From: Anaerolineae bacterium
Lineage (GTDB): Bacteria > Chloroflexota > Anaerolineae > Aggregatilineales > Phototrophicaceae
Direction of reading: 5' to 3'
Assembly: GCA_028284565.1 (NCBI GenBank)
Contig: JANQRM010000232.1
Coordinates: 1-23,719 of the forward strand
DNA length: 23,719 nt
Each line of letters opens with the position of its first letter. The first letter of the stretch is position 1. Shown piece by piece: positions 1 to 7,378 of the stretch. The notes under the pieces were generated by a model. It searched no databases and was not told where the DNA came from. It was given only the letters and a program-made list of their open reading frames with translations. The position numbers and the translations under genes are program-made.

Positions 1-775
1 CGATGTTATAGACTTTCACATATTCATCGGAGGGTGTGCCAACATGGAAGGAGCGAGTCATGTCTGACCAATATCCCTTGACTGTGCCACCGAAATCGAC
101 AACGACGGCATCCCCATGATTGAGGGATCGGTTACCCACGTGATGATGCGGTGATGCGCCATTTTCCGCGATACCGACAATTGCACCGTAGGCAGTGTCA
201 TGCCCGTGTTGTGGCATGAGGTCAACCAAGCGGGCTTTGATTTCAATTTCCGTCGATCCAATGAGGGATGTTTGCAAGAGTGCCTCAAAGGTTTGGTCTG
301 CGGCTGAACCCGCTTGAGCAAGATACTCGATTTCTTGAGCTTCCTTGGCCATGCGAATCGGGTTCATTATATGCCCACCGGAAACCACACTTGCCTCTGG
401 GACAGCTTCTTGCAGATGGTACATGAAGAGCGTATACATTTTGTCCGCAACTCCCAAGGTCATGCCTCTGCCTTTGTTCGGCAACAATTCAGCAAAGCGT
501 TCTGTCGGAATCTCGGTTTCTTCCCAAGTGACGATTTCAAAGAAGGACGCGAGCGGCTCCGCTAAGGTACGTTCAAAACCCGGTAGGAGCAATTGGATGA
601 TCCCATCGCTAGGGATCATCAGCAAGGTGAGCCGTTCCGATTGTGGACGGTTCAACCCAATGAGATAGTACATATCCGACGAGGGAACGACCAACAAGTA
701 ATCCATGTTTGCGTTCTGTAAGCGTTCTTGTATTCGGCGACATCGGCTTTGATAATCAAACAGAGGTTGTTCCAT
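1..775 (-). CDS. M24 family metallopeptidase (Xaa-Pro aminopeptidase/creatinase fold), C-terminus beyond left edge
   Basis: Reading leftward from an ATG at 775, 258 codons stay open to the window edge, so the C-terminal part is missing. An N-terminal creatinase-type domain (about residues 5-130, with SSDMYYLIGLNRPQSERL) is followed by the start of the pita-bread catalytic domain. Two of the expected five metal ligands are visible: Asp227 in VVVDFGG and Asp238 in WSDMTRSF. The HGxG histidine and two glutamates would lie off the edge. The start has AAGGAT a few bases upstream and sits 3 bp past the stop of the preceding gene, so it is probably co-translated. It closely resembles the M24 gene at 12331 (SERL.LLMIP, NGASPHH, VVVDFGG, SDMTR.F), so the two are paralogs. 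Members of this family cleave Xaa-Pro bonds or C-N bonds in small molecules such as creatine; the substrate here is unknown. Confidence 0.9.
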   Translation of the reverse strand, partial: MEQPLFDYQSRCRRIQERLQNANMDYLLVVPSSDMYYLIGLNRPQSERLTLLMIPSDGIIQLLLPGFERTLAEPLASFFEIVTWEETEIPTERFAELLPNKGRGMTLGVADKMYTLFMYHLQEAVPEASVVSGGHIMNPIRMAKEAQEIEYLAQAGSAADQTFEALLQTSLIGSTEIEIKARLVDLMPQHGHDTAYGAIVGIAENGASPHHHVGNRSLNHGDAVVVDFGGTVKGYWSDMTRSFHVGTPSDEYVKVYNI

Positions 776-778
776 ATA

Positions 779-1324
779 CTATCCTTCGGGATCATCCAGT
801 AGGTTGACTGCTTGGCAAAACAAGCGGAGCGGCGTGTGTACAGTTATCGGTGTAATGGTATCCTTCCACGGATGAGCAGATCCCCATTGACCATATTGTT
901 CAAATGCCGAGACTTCTTGCCAATATGTGACACCCAGTAAGTGAGCTGGATGATCAACTTTTGCATAGAGGGCGCAACCCGTACAGCCGGGATAATCAAA
1001 CACACGATCAATCTGTTGATGAATGTCGGGCAGAATATCATCAAGTGATTCAAGCTGTAGTTCTCGAAGCACGAAGTTGGCATAGTCCCCTATAGTTGCG
1101 CCCCAATGTTTCCCATCTGTGAGTTTATACTTGACGAGATTGGTAGCTCCCTGTTGCTGTGGCAACTCATGGCTTAGCTTACTTGTATCCCCAAACCAGA
1201 TATACCGCATGGATTCCCAGACACCTTGCCACTGCTGAAGATGCTTGCGTTGTGCTTGCGGCAAGTCATCCATCCAGCTAGTAGGTTCGTTCATTGGTGC
1301 GGTGTTCCACACAATCGTCGGCAT
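779..1324 (-). CDS. Hypothetical protein with ABM-like (dimeric alpha/beta barrel) C-terminal half
   Basis: A 181-residue soluble protein with no signal peptide. I do not recognise the N-terminal half (rich in Trp and Gln). The C-terminal half, about residues 110-170, has the pattern of an antibiotic-biosynthesis-monooxygenase/dimeric alpha-beta barrel domain: a PGCTGCALYAKVDHP strand-turn-strand, then LGVTYWQEVSAFEQYGQ, then a histidine-containing helix and a final strand. Such domains act as small oxygenases, isomerases or heme-binding proteins, but no catalytic residue can be assigned. The start ATG is 6 bp downstream of the preceding NicX-like stop, and GAGG overlapping that stop gives a good ribosome site, so translation is coupled. 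Its position between a NicX-like enzyme and an M24 enzyme suggests a role in the same pathway. The fold assignment is by eye and uncertain. Confidence 0.75.
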   Translation of the reverse strand: MPTIVWNTAPMNEPTSWMDDLPQAQRKHLQQWQGVWESMRYIWFGDTSKLSHELPQQQGATNLVKYKLTDGKHWGATIGDYANFVLRELQLESLDDILPDIHQQIDRVFDYPGCTGCALYAKVDHPAHLLGVTYWQEVSAFEQYGQWGSAHPWKDTITPITVHTPLRLFCQAVNLLDDPEG

Positions 1325-1330
1325 TTAACC

Positions 1331-2389
1331 TCAGTTCGCTCGCGGTCCATGGGCGGCTTGTGTACCGCCGGTCTCGACAGCGACATCCACTGCCCCTTTA
1401 TACTTAAGGTCATCAATCAGGAACTCCCCATTCTCCATAATCTGAATGTCATCCACCCAATAGGAGTTGTTAAGACAGGGGAAGTCGATATGGGATTTAG
1501 TTAAGGTTTGTGCGCCGGGGAAGATACCGATATTAGAGCCAAAGGCAATCTGCATATTGGCATAGAAACACTCATTGTCCTGTCCGGGGATGAGCCAATT
1601 CGCCCGTTTTTCACAGCCCCAACCCACATGCGCGATGCGATACGAATCCTCGCTATTGAATTGGGCAAACCATCGGTTAATCAAATCCGCTTGCATCCCT
1701 CCTGTAATCTTAGTGATACGTCCATCCTTGAATTCCATATGAACAGGATCATGCACATATTGATTAAGGACTAACATATAATCGCCCGGAGATAAGACCA
1801 AAACACCCTCACCTTTATGTTCTTCTGGGGCGACACAGACCATCCCACTGGGCCAAATATCCCAACGTCCGGGAACATCAGAGACGCTGTAAATTCCCAG
1901 CGGTTCGCGTCCAGCTTTATAAAGAGTGAGGTCAGTGCCACCGGGAGAGGTAATCCGCATTTTGGTGGCGTTTGCCATCAATTCTTTACCCTTCAACACA
2001 CGTTCCTTCAGTTCCTTCGTCGGGAATAGACGACGCATTGTATTGACCGCAACACCAATCCGTTGCAAACGTGTGCCTGAATTCATGGACTCGCGCATGA
2101 TGTGTCCGTAGGCATGTGGACCGGAGGATACATCAATGACCAAATCGGCTCGCACCCATGCATCAATGACCGCCTTTTCCTCACGGTTTGGGTGAACAAT
2201 TTGGAAAACATCGGCATCTAATTGAATCGCCGCGCCCATGTATGCCGCCGCATAATGGGGCCAGCTTCCGGGGTCGGTATGAATGAGGACGTGTTCGCCG
2301 GGTTGGACATTGCACAGTTCAAGATGTTTACGAAACATATCCACGAGTTGAGTACTTGCTGAATAATCAAGAGGTAGTTTTTCAACCAT
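1331..2389 (-). CDS. NicX/M29-like Fe(II) ring-cleaving dioxygenase homolog, paralog 1
   Basis: A 352-residue protein resembling 2,5-dihydroxypyridine 5,6-dioxygenase (NicX), a family often auto-annotated as leucyl aminopeptidase or M29 peptidase. Shared landmarks are VPGRWDIWPSG (about 172-182), IAHVGWGCE (252-260) and KSHIDFPCLNNS (298-309). His254, His300 and Asp302 fall where NicX binds its mononuclear iron (two His and one Asp). NicX opens a hydroxylated pyridine ring with O2; the substrate here is inferred to be a small ring or amide compound. The length fits the family, plus about 22 extra Gly/Ala-rich residues at the C-terminus (YKGAVDVAVETGG...). AAGGAG lies 7 bp before the ATG. It is the first gene of a leftward operon behind a promoter with a TGGTNNNACCA operator. 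Its closest relative in the window is the copy at 6356 (shared xYxASTxLV start and NNS motif). Confidence 0.85.
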   Translation of the reverse strand: MVEKLPLDYSASTQLVDMFRKHLELCNVQPGEHVLIHTDPGSWPHYAAAYMGAAIQLDADVFQIVHPNREEKAVIDAWVRADLVIDVSSGPHAYGHIMRESMNSGTRLQRIGVAVNTMRRLFPTKELKERVLKGKELMANATKMRITSPGGTDLTLYKAGREPLGIYSVSDVPGRWDIWPSGMVCVAPEEHKGEGVLVLSPGDYMLVLNQYVHDPVHMEFKDGRITKITGGMQADLINRWFAQFNSEDSYRIAHVGWGCEKRANWLIPGQDNECFYANMQIAFGSNIGIFPGAQTLTKSHIDFPCLNNSYWVDDIQIMENGEFLIDDLKYKGAVDVAVETGGTQAAHGPRAN

Positions 2390-2434
2390 GAAATGACTCC
2401 TTATCCAAAAATGATTAACGGTACTGCCATACTA

Positions 2435-2447
2435 CTGGTATGACCAG
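2435..2447. promoter_or_regulatory. Operator A, palindrome CTGGT-ATG-ACCAG (GntR/FadR type)
   Basis: A perfect 5-bp inverted repeat around 3 bases lies directly downstream of the -10 box of promoter A on the minus strand. The core TGGTNNNACCA fits the published FadR-subfamily GntR consensus TNGTNNNACNA. The same core recurs at 6291 and 15181, each time next to a -10 box. The position would block transcription start, so repression relieved by a pathway metabolite is the likely mode (inference). Confidence 0.75.
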
Positions 2448-2449
2448 CT

Positions 2450-2478
2450 ATTATGACAACCCAATCTTGACTTGTCAA
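2450..2478 (-). promoter_or_regulatory. Promoter A, sigma-70 type, driving the 2389 to 1 operon
   Basis: On the minus strand a perfect -35 box TTGACA (2478-2473) is separated by 17 bases from CATAAT (2455-2450), 5 of 6 matches to the -10 consensus. The -35 box overlaps the stop codon of the upstream amidohydrolase gene, so the leftward genes can be transcribed independently of it. The -35 region is also part of the palindrome CTTGAC-AA-GTCAAG (2466-2479). Confidence 0.75.
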
Positions 2479-4064
2479 GCAGGCTCAGGCTTACCATTCA
2501 CGATCACCTGATGAATGGGCAAGTCAGGTAAGGACTCGATGTCCACCTTCATTGGGTCATCTTCTAGCACAACACAATCCGCCAACATCCCCGTTGCGAA
2601 CGAGCCTTTGATGTGTTCTTCTCCACAGGCATAAGCGGCATTCACCGTATACAATTCGATGGCTTCTTTGACCGAAATGCCTTCTGCTTCTGCGACGATT
2701 CGCCCGTTTCGGGACTGCCGCGTGACCGCAGTGTAGATGCCAAGCAAGGGACTTACATCAGGAACAACCGGTCCGTCGGAACTCCCAGCAACTGTCAGCC
2801 CAACATCCAAAAGAGTTTTGATGGGATACAACCAGTTAGCCCGTCCTTCCCCGACTCGATCCATATAAACATCGCCATCAAACCAGAGAAAAGGTGGCTG
2901 GACGACAGGTATCATCTCAAGTTGTTTGATACGTGCTGGCAAAGGTGGTATTGGTAATCCACAATGTTCGATTCGATGACGATGGTTGTGCATGGGTTTT
3001 TCTGCAAGAGCCTCTTCCACAGCATGTAAGACGCTGATGATGGCGGCATCACCAATCGCATGGACACTGACTCGTAGACCCGCATGATGAATGTCTCGTA
3101 CACGTTGGTTGAGTTCTTCTTGCTCCATCACCAATAAACCGCTTGTATCTGGATCATTCGTATAAGGCGAGGTCAAAGCGGCAGTGGCTCCACCAAAACC
3201 ACCATCTTGAAAGAGCTTCACCGCAACAAGACTCAGCCAGTCTCCAGTAAAGCGACTGGGCAGGGGGACTTCTTCACCACTGCGTAAGATTTTTTTGTGT
3301 GCCATCGTGACACGGATAGGGAGATTGCCCTCTGCGACCAACTTGCGATAGGCTTCAAGGTGGTCGGGTTCAATGCTCGGTTCCCAAACGGTGGTAATCC
3401 CTTTGCTTAAATTGTGACTTGCTCCTTCGAGAATGGCATCTTTAAGGGCTTGCGACGATGGGGGAGGTACAGCACGACGGAGCAGACGCATAGCCGTTTC
3501 ATGAAGTACGCCCGTCGGTTCGCCAGTATCCGAGTCACGCTCGATGTGTCCACCCGGCGGGTCGGGAGTATCGGAGGTAATTCCAGCTAAGTCCAACGCA
3601 CGACTATTGAGTGCCATAATATGTCCACACATCCGCGTTAAGAAAATAGGATGGTCTGTTGTGGCTTGGTCTAAATCGTAGCGGTTGGGATTGCGATTTT
3701 CGGCAAGGCGGGCATCATGATAGCCTCGTCCCTCTATCCACCTGCCGGACTTCGTTGTTGTTGCCTGTTGGCGAAGCTTCTCAACTATATCTCCGATGCT
3801 TGAGACAGAATCAGAAGTTGCATCCACTTGATGGAAGGATAGCCCCATGTAGAGTTGATGCTGATGGGCATCAATGAAGCCGGGTAAAACGGTCTTGCCT
3901 TGGAGGTCTATCACTTGTGTTGACGGGCGACGATAACCGTCAATTGCGCTGTTCGAGCCGAGTGCAATTATCTTCCCCTCTGCGATAGCCATTGCCTCGA
4001 CCATTGCGCCGTCCGGTCGTAGCGTGTGAATAACACCGTTCTTTAGGATAAGTTGAGCAGACAT
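2475..4064 (-). CDS. Amidohydrolase family 3 protein (YtcJ-like metal-dependent hydrolase)
   Basis: A 529-residue cytoplasmic amidohydrolase of the YtcJ/AepA type. The metal site is complete: HxH in FIDAHQHQ (His67, His69), the carbamylated-lysine candidate Lys283 in VKLFQDGG, His335 in SVHAIGD, His367 in RIEHC, and Asp430 in AGSSDGP. Small beta-sandwich segments flank the barrel at both ends (residues 1-60 and about 480-529). The family hydrolyses C-N bonds in amides, formamides and cyclic ureas; the exact substrate cannot be read from sequence. The ATG is 6 bp beyond the stop of the NicX-like gene at 4071 and its own ribosome site is weak, so coupled translation is likely. It closes a three-gene leftward operon with two NicX-like paralogs, which suggests it acts on a ring-opened product (inference). 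Confidence 0.92.
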   Translation of the reverse strand: MSAQLILKNGVIHTLRPDGAMVEAMAIAEGKIIALGSNSAIDGYRRPSTQVIDLQGKTVLPGFIDAHQHQLYMGLSFHQVDATSDSVSSIGDIVEKLRQQATTTKSGRWIEGRGYHDARLAENRNPNRYDLDQATTDHPIFLTRMCGHIMALNSRALDLAGITSDTPDPPGGHIERDSDTGEPTGVLHETAMRLLRRAVPPPSSQALKDAILEGASHNLSKGITTVWEPSIEPDHLEAYRKLVAEGNLPIRVTMAHKKILRSGEEVPLPSRFTGDWLSLVAVKLFQDGGFGGATAALTSPYTNDPDTSGLLVMEQEELNQRVRDIHHAGLRVSVHAIGDAAIISVLHAVEEALAEKPMHNHRHRIEHCGLPIPPLPARIKQLEMIPVVQPPFLWFDGDVYMDRVGEGRANWLYPIKTLLDVGLTVAGSSDGPVVPDVSPLLGIYTAVTRQSRNGRIVAEAEGISVKEAIELYTVNAAYACGEEHIKGSFATGMLADCVVLEDDPMKVDIESLPDLPIHQVIVNGKPEPA

Positions 4065-4070
4065 CGCCGA

Positions 4071-5099
4071 TTACTTCAGTTCTTCGATGACAAATTGCCC
4101 GTCCTCGATAATTGGCTTGCTGTCGAGTGCGATACTTACATTGAGACAATCAAAGTCCATATGGGCGGGGACATCGTTGTTTCCGCCAAGCAGAGGGGAA
4201 GTGTCCCGACCAAAGGCAATTTGTAAATCCCCATAAAAGGATTCAGCATCCCCAATCCCCCCCGGAATTTTGCTAGCAAGACGATTCCAATCCGCGCGAT
4301 GTTCGCAACCCCAACCCACATGCGAAATTTCGTAAGCGCGTTTATCATCCCATTTGGCAAACCACCGCTTCAACAACTGGGCATCTAGTTCGCCATCAAT
4401 CTTTGTAATGTGACCTTCTTCAACCGTGACTTTTATCGGTGTGCCGACGTAGCGTTGCATAGATAACAAAATGTCGCCAACATCCACAACGATTGTGCCA
4501 TTTGTGCCTTTGCGATTAGCAGGTACGACGACCAAGCCCATGGGCCAATGATCCCACATGCCGGGTTTATCCGCGACACCCCATAAGCCATAGGATTTAA
4601 GCCCCTCGACATTCACAACAATATCTGTCCCAGCCGGAGAACTGATTTGAAATTCCTTTGCATCATCTACCATCTGTTCCGAGAGTTTGGCACGATCACG
4701 CACGACGGGGTCAGGCGGAAGGCGAAACATTACATCCTCTGGTTCTGTCACCCGCAAGACTCGCGTCCCTGATGCCAAGGCACTCACCCGAAGTGGACGA
4801 TAGACACTGGTCGAAATCGACTCCAAATCAATGATTAAATCGACAGAATGCCAGACATCCCAGATGGGACCTGCTGTAATATCAGGTTGTTGAGTGGGGA
4901 TGGTGATTTGGAAGGCTTCTGCACCCAGCTGTTGCGCGGCGGCGACAAAAGCACTGGCGATATGAGGTGGACTGTGATGATCCGCATAGACCATCATGCG
5001 TTCACCCGCGCGTAATTGGCAGTGTTCCAGTACAGAACGAAATAGCGGAATCAAATCCGATGCCGCCCCCATCGAGTCTCGATATTGCCATGTCACCAT
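4071..5099 (-). CDS. NicX/M29-like Fe(II) dioxygenase homolog, paralog 2
   Basis: The reading frame is open from 5177, but the ATG at 5099 is preferred: it is preceded by GAGGTGAGG, avoids overlap with the upstream gene, and gives MVTWQYRDSMGA, aligned with the start of the next paralog. The resulting 342-residue protein carries the NicX-type iron site, His260 in EISHVGWGCE and His313/Asp315 in VPAHMDFDC, plus KPGMWDHWPMG and the GTIVVDVGDILL strand. It is closest to the adjacent paralog (shared PTQQ.DI..GPIWD.WH, RPLRVSAL, GIGD.ESF, FGRDTS, NDVPAH), so the pair looks like a tandem duplication that later diverged. The gap to the upstream stop is 22 bp and to the downstream amidohydrolase 6 bp, one operon. 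It probably cleaves a small (hetero)cyclic substrate; peptidase activity is a less likely alternative. Confidence 0.85.
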   Translation of the reverse strand: MVTWQYRDSMGAASDLIPLFRSVLEHCQLRAGERMMVYADHHSPPHIASAFVAAAQQLGAEAFQITIPTQQPDITAGPIWDVWHSVDLIIDLESISTSVYRPLRVSALASGTRVLRVTEPEDVMFRLPPDPVVRDRAKLSEQMVDDAKEFQISSPAGTDIVVNVEGLKSYGLWGVADKPGMWDHWPMGLVVVPANRKGTNGTIVVDVGDILLSMQRYVGTPIKVTVEEGHITKIDGELDAQLLKRWFAKWDDKRAYEISHVGWGCEHRADWNRLASKIPGGIGDAESFYGDLQIAFGRDTSPLLGGNNDVPAHMDFDCLNVSIALDSKPIIEDGQFVIEELK

Positions 5100-5121
5100 A
5101 TCCTCACCTCTATTATGTGCA

Positions 5122-6153
5122 TTACAGCATTGCTGTGTGAATAAAATGTCCTGCTTCCGTAATAGGGCTGTCATCAATCGTCATACTGTGCTGTAGGCAG
5201 TTGAAATCAATATGAGCTGGTACATCATTCGTTCCACCCCCGATATACCATGAGGTATCGCGCCCAAATGCAATTTGAAAAACACCGGGAAAGGATTCTA
5301 TATCACCTATGCCACCCGCCTGCTTACGTGCCATGCGATTCCAATCGGCACGCGGGTCACATCCCCAGCCAATATGCGAAATATAATAGGCGCGCGGGTC
5401 ATGCCATTGAGCGAACCACTGATTGAGCAACTGAGCATCTAAGCCGCCCTGAATGTCAGTGATGATTCCTTCTTCAATCTGGAGTTTGACAGGTGAGGAA
5501 ATGTAGCGTTGCATCCCAAGAATGACATCGCCTACATCTAAGACCAGCGTGCCATTGGTGCGTGGACGACTGGCTCCACCGACAACCACCCCCACTGACC
5601 AGTGATCCCATCGACCAGCTTCGTCTGCCGCGCCCCACAATCCAAAAGCCGAGCGTCCCTTGATGTTGACTTGTAGCTGAGTTCCGGCAGACGATGTCGC
5701 ATGGAAGACCTGACCCTGTTCGAGGATGTACTGGGCATGATTGACGCGATCTCGCACGCTCATTTCCGGTTGCAAACGATACAAATCATATTCAGGTTGT
5801 GTTATGCGGATGATACGCACACCTGCGTCTAGCGCGCTCACGCGGATGGGACGATAGATACTGGTCATGATGGATTCTAAATCAACCACCATATCCACCT
5901 GATGCCAGATGTCCCATATGGGTCCTGAGAGAATGTCCACTTGTTGGGTTGGTATGGTCAATTGGAAGCCATCTGCGCCCAAATCATGGCACGCCGCTAA
6001 AGATGCTGTCATGTAATGGTTCGGTGTGTGATGGTCAGCATAAATCATCACGGTTTCATGAGGTTGCACCTGACACAATTCAAAGGTACGACGAAACAGA
6101 GCAATCAGGTCAGTTGATGCACCAAGCGTCGGGCGATACTCCCATGAGACCAT
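5122..6153 (-). CDS. NicX/M29-like Fe(II) dioxygenase homolog, paralog 3
   Basis: The frame could begin at a GTG at 6162, but the ATG at 6153 has AGGTGG five bases upstream and gives a start aligned with paralog 2 (MVSWEYRPTLGAS). The protein is 343 residues. The iron-site residues are present: His260 in YISHIGWGCD and His314/Asp316 in VPAHIDFNC. RWDHW (about 181-185) and GTLVLDVGDVIL (about 201-212) match the family core. It differs from paralog 2 at NYMTAS-type loop positions near residues 45-60 and has ESFPGVF where the other copies have ESFYG.., which may reflect a different substrate pocket. It is the first gene of the leftward operon driven by the strong promoter at 6301-6329, with a leader of about 140 bases. 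Function in ring cleavage is inferred from family. Confidence 0.85.
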   Translation of the reverse strand: MVSWEYRPTLGASTDLIALFRRTFELCQVQPHETVMIYADHHTPNHYMTASLAACHDLGADGFQLTIPTQQVDILSGPIWDIWHQVDMVVDLESIMTSIYRPIRVSALDAGVRIIRITQPEYDLYRLQPEMSVRDRVNHAQYILEQGQVFHATSSAGTQLQVNIKGRSAFGLWGAADEAGRWDHWSVGVVVGGASRPRTNGTLVLDVGDVILGMQRYISSPVKLQIEEGIITDIQGGLDAQLLNQWFAQWHDPRAYYISHIGWGCDPRADWNRMARKQAGGIGDIESFPGVFQIAFGRDTSWYIGGGTNDVPAHIDFNCLQHSMTIDDSPITEAGHFIHTAML

Positions 6154-6256
6154 GCGAGCCACCTATCTCAACAGCTTGTTATGAGGAGGGGAGGACTTGT
6201 TGGTATTCATATCGCGGATTTGAAGAATAATTTTACAACGCTAAAGACTGATTTAT

Positions 6257-6285
6257 TTGCAGAGTGAAGTTAGATATGCTATGCT
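6257..6285 (+). promoter_or_regulatory. Promoter B-plus, for the rightward catabolic operon
   Basis: TTGCAG (6257-6262), 17 bases, then TATGCT (6280-6285). Both boxes have two departures from consensus, so this is weaker than its minus-strand partner. The operator at 6291 begins 6 bases after the -10 box and covers the expected start site. Confidence 0.5.
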
Positions 6286-6290
6286 TTGAC

Positions 6291-6301
6291 TGGTCTGACC
6301 A
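6291..6301. promoter_or_regulatory. Operator B, TGGTC-T-GACCA, shared by divergent operons
   Basis: A perfect 11-bp palindrome. It lies between the -10 boxes of two opposing promoters (6280-6285 on plus, 6301-6306 on minus) and overlaps the minus-strand -10 by one base. A regulator dimer bound here would cover both start sites. It has the same TGGTNNNACCA core as the sites at 2436 and 15181. Confidence 0.75.
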
Positions 6302-6329
6302 TTATACTCACTAGACCATAGATTGACAA
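6301..6329 (-). promoter_or_regulatory. Promoter B-minus, strong sigma-70 type, for the 6153 to 2475 operon
   Basis: On the minus strand TTGTCA (6329-6324), a 17-base spacer and a perfect TATAAT (6306-6301). The -10 runs directly into operator B (TATAATGGTCAGACCAG). This is the best -10 match in the window. Confidence 0.75.
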
Positions 6330-6355
6330 GCATGATTATTCTTAAGGATGTTTAG

Positions 6356-7378
6356 ATGAAAGACTTTCCATTAAGTTATAATGCGTCCACTGAGTTAGTC
6401 CCTCTCTTTAAGAACTCCTTATCGCTGTGTAACCTGAACGACCAAGAAACCCTCCTCATTTATAGTGACACGCATACCAATCCACATTATCCTGCCGCCG
6501 CAATGGGTGCAGCCCTTGAAATAGGAGCAGAGTCATTTCATGTCCAAGTTCCCACAACCGTGCCAGAGAATGATAAGGGCGTGATTGCGGACATCTGGGC
6601 AGGCGTGGATATGGTTATTGACCTCGTCAGTACAGTGGCTCATGCTTATTCATTGCTCAATGCCGCCGCCTTAGAAAATGGGGGACGTGTGTTGCGCTGT
6701 GGACAACCCCAAGATGTGTTGATGCGCCTGTATCCAACGCCGCTAATCCGCAAACGTGCCAAAGCAGGAGCCGACTTGCTTCGTAAGGCTTCCACCATGC
6801 GGGTGACATCAGAAGCTGGCACTGACCTGACGGTAAGTGTGAAAGATAAAGTCGTCCTCGATTTATATAGCTTGGCAGATGAACCGGGACGCTGGGACAA
6901 CTGGCCCACAGGGATGGTCACAGCGGGTCCTGATGAATATAGTGCTAATGGAACACTGGTCTTAGACATTAATGATGTCATCCTTCGCTTAGGACGTTAT
7001 GTGTCTTCCCCTGTCAAAATGACCCTTCGGGATGGGCTGATTGTCAAAATTGAAGGCGGACTCGATGCCCGACTACTCGAGGACTGGTTCTCGTCTTTTA
7101 ATGATGAGACGGCTTATCGCATTGCTCATATTGGCTGGGGTTGTGAAGACCGCGCCGATTGGAATCGGATGGGGGCTTATCTCAAAGAAGGGGCTGTGCA
7201 GGATCAAGAATCGTTTTATGGCAATATGCAAATCGCCTTTGGAGCCAATACCGCCATCTTTCAAGGTCAAAACGTCTCGAAAGCGCATATGGATTTCCCA
7301 TGCCGAAACAACAGCATCTGGCTCGATGATTTGCAAATTCTGGATAAAGGGCAATTTCTAATTGAGGATTTGAAATAA
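6356..7378 (+). CDS. NicX/M29-like Fe(II) dioxygenase homolog, paralog 4
   Basis: A 340-residue protein and the first gene of the long rightward operon. The NicX iron-site residues are His258 in RIAHIGWGCE and His311/Asp313 in SKAHMDFPC. DEPGRWDNWPTG (175-186) matches NicX DEPGRWDHWPSG almost exactly, making this and paralog 1 the copies nearest in motif to the characterised enzyme. AAGGA sits 7 bases before the ATG. The stop TAA abuts the ATG of the aminotransferase gene (TAAATG), so translation is coupled. The start sits about 65 bases downstream of operator B. NicX converts 2,5-dihydroxypyridine to N-formylmaleamate; whether this copy shares that reaction is unknown, since no pyridine hydroxylase of the NicC type is visible in the window. 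Confidence 0.87.
   Translation: MKDFPLSYNASTELVPLFKNSLSLCNLNDQETLLIYSDTHTNPHYPAAAMGAALEIGAESFHVQVPTTVPENDKGVIADIWAGVDMVIDLVSTVAHAYSLLNAAALENGGRVLRCGQPQDVLMRLYPTPLIRKRAKAGADLLRKASTMRVTSEAGTDLTVSVKDKVVLDLYSLADEPGRWDNWPTGMVTAGPDEYSANGTLVLDINDVILRLGRYVSSPVKMTLRDGLIVKIEGGLDARLLEDWFSSFNDETAYRIAHIGWGCEDRADWNRMGAYLKEGAVQDQESFYGNMQIAFGANTAIFQGQNVSKAHMDFPCRNNSIWLDDLQILDKGQFLIEDLK

Noticed and set aside
5100..5177. Longer N-terminus of NicX-like paralog 2 overlapping paralog 3
   Set aside because: The added 26 residues are unlike the other paralogs, and GAGGTGAGG supports the ATG at 5099.
1331..7378. Calling the four NicX-like genes M29 leucyl aminopeptidases
   Set aside because: The RWDxW region and H...HxD spacing match NicX, including DEPGRWDxWPxG in the copy at 6356; peptidase function remains possible but is the weaker reading.
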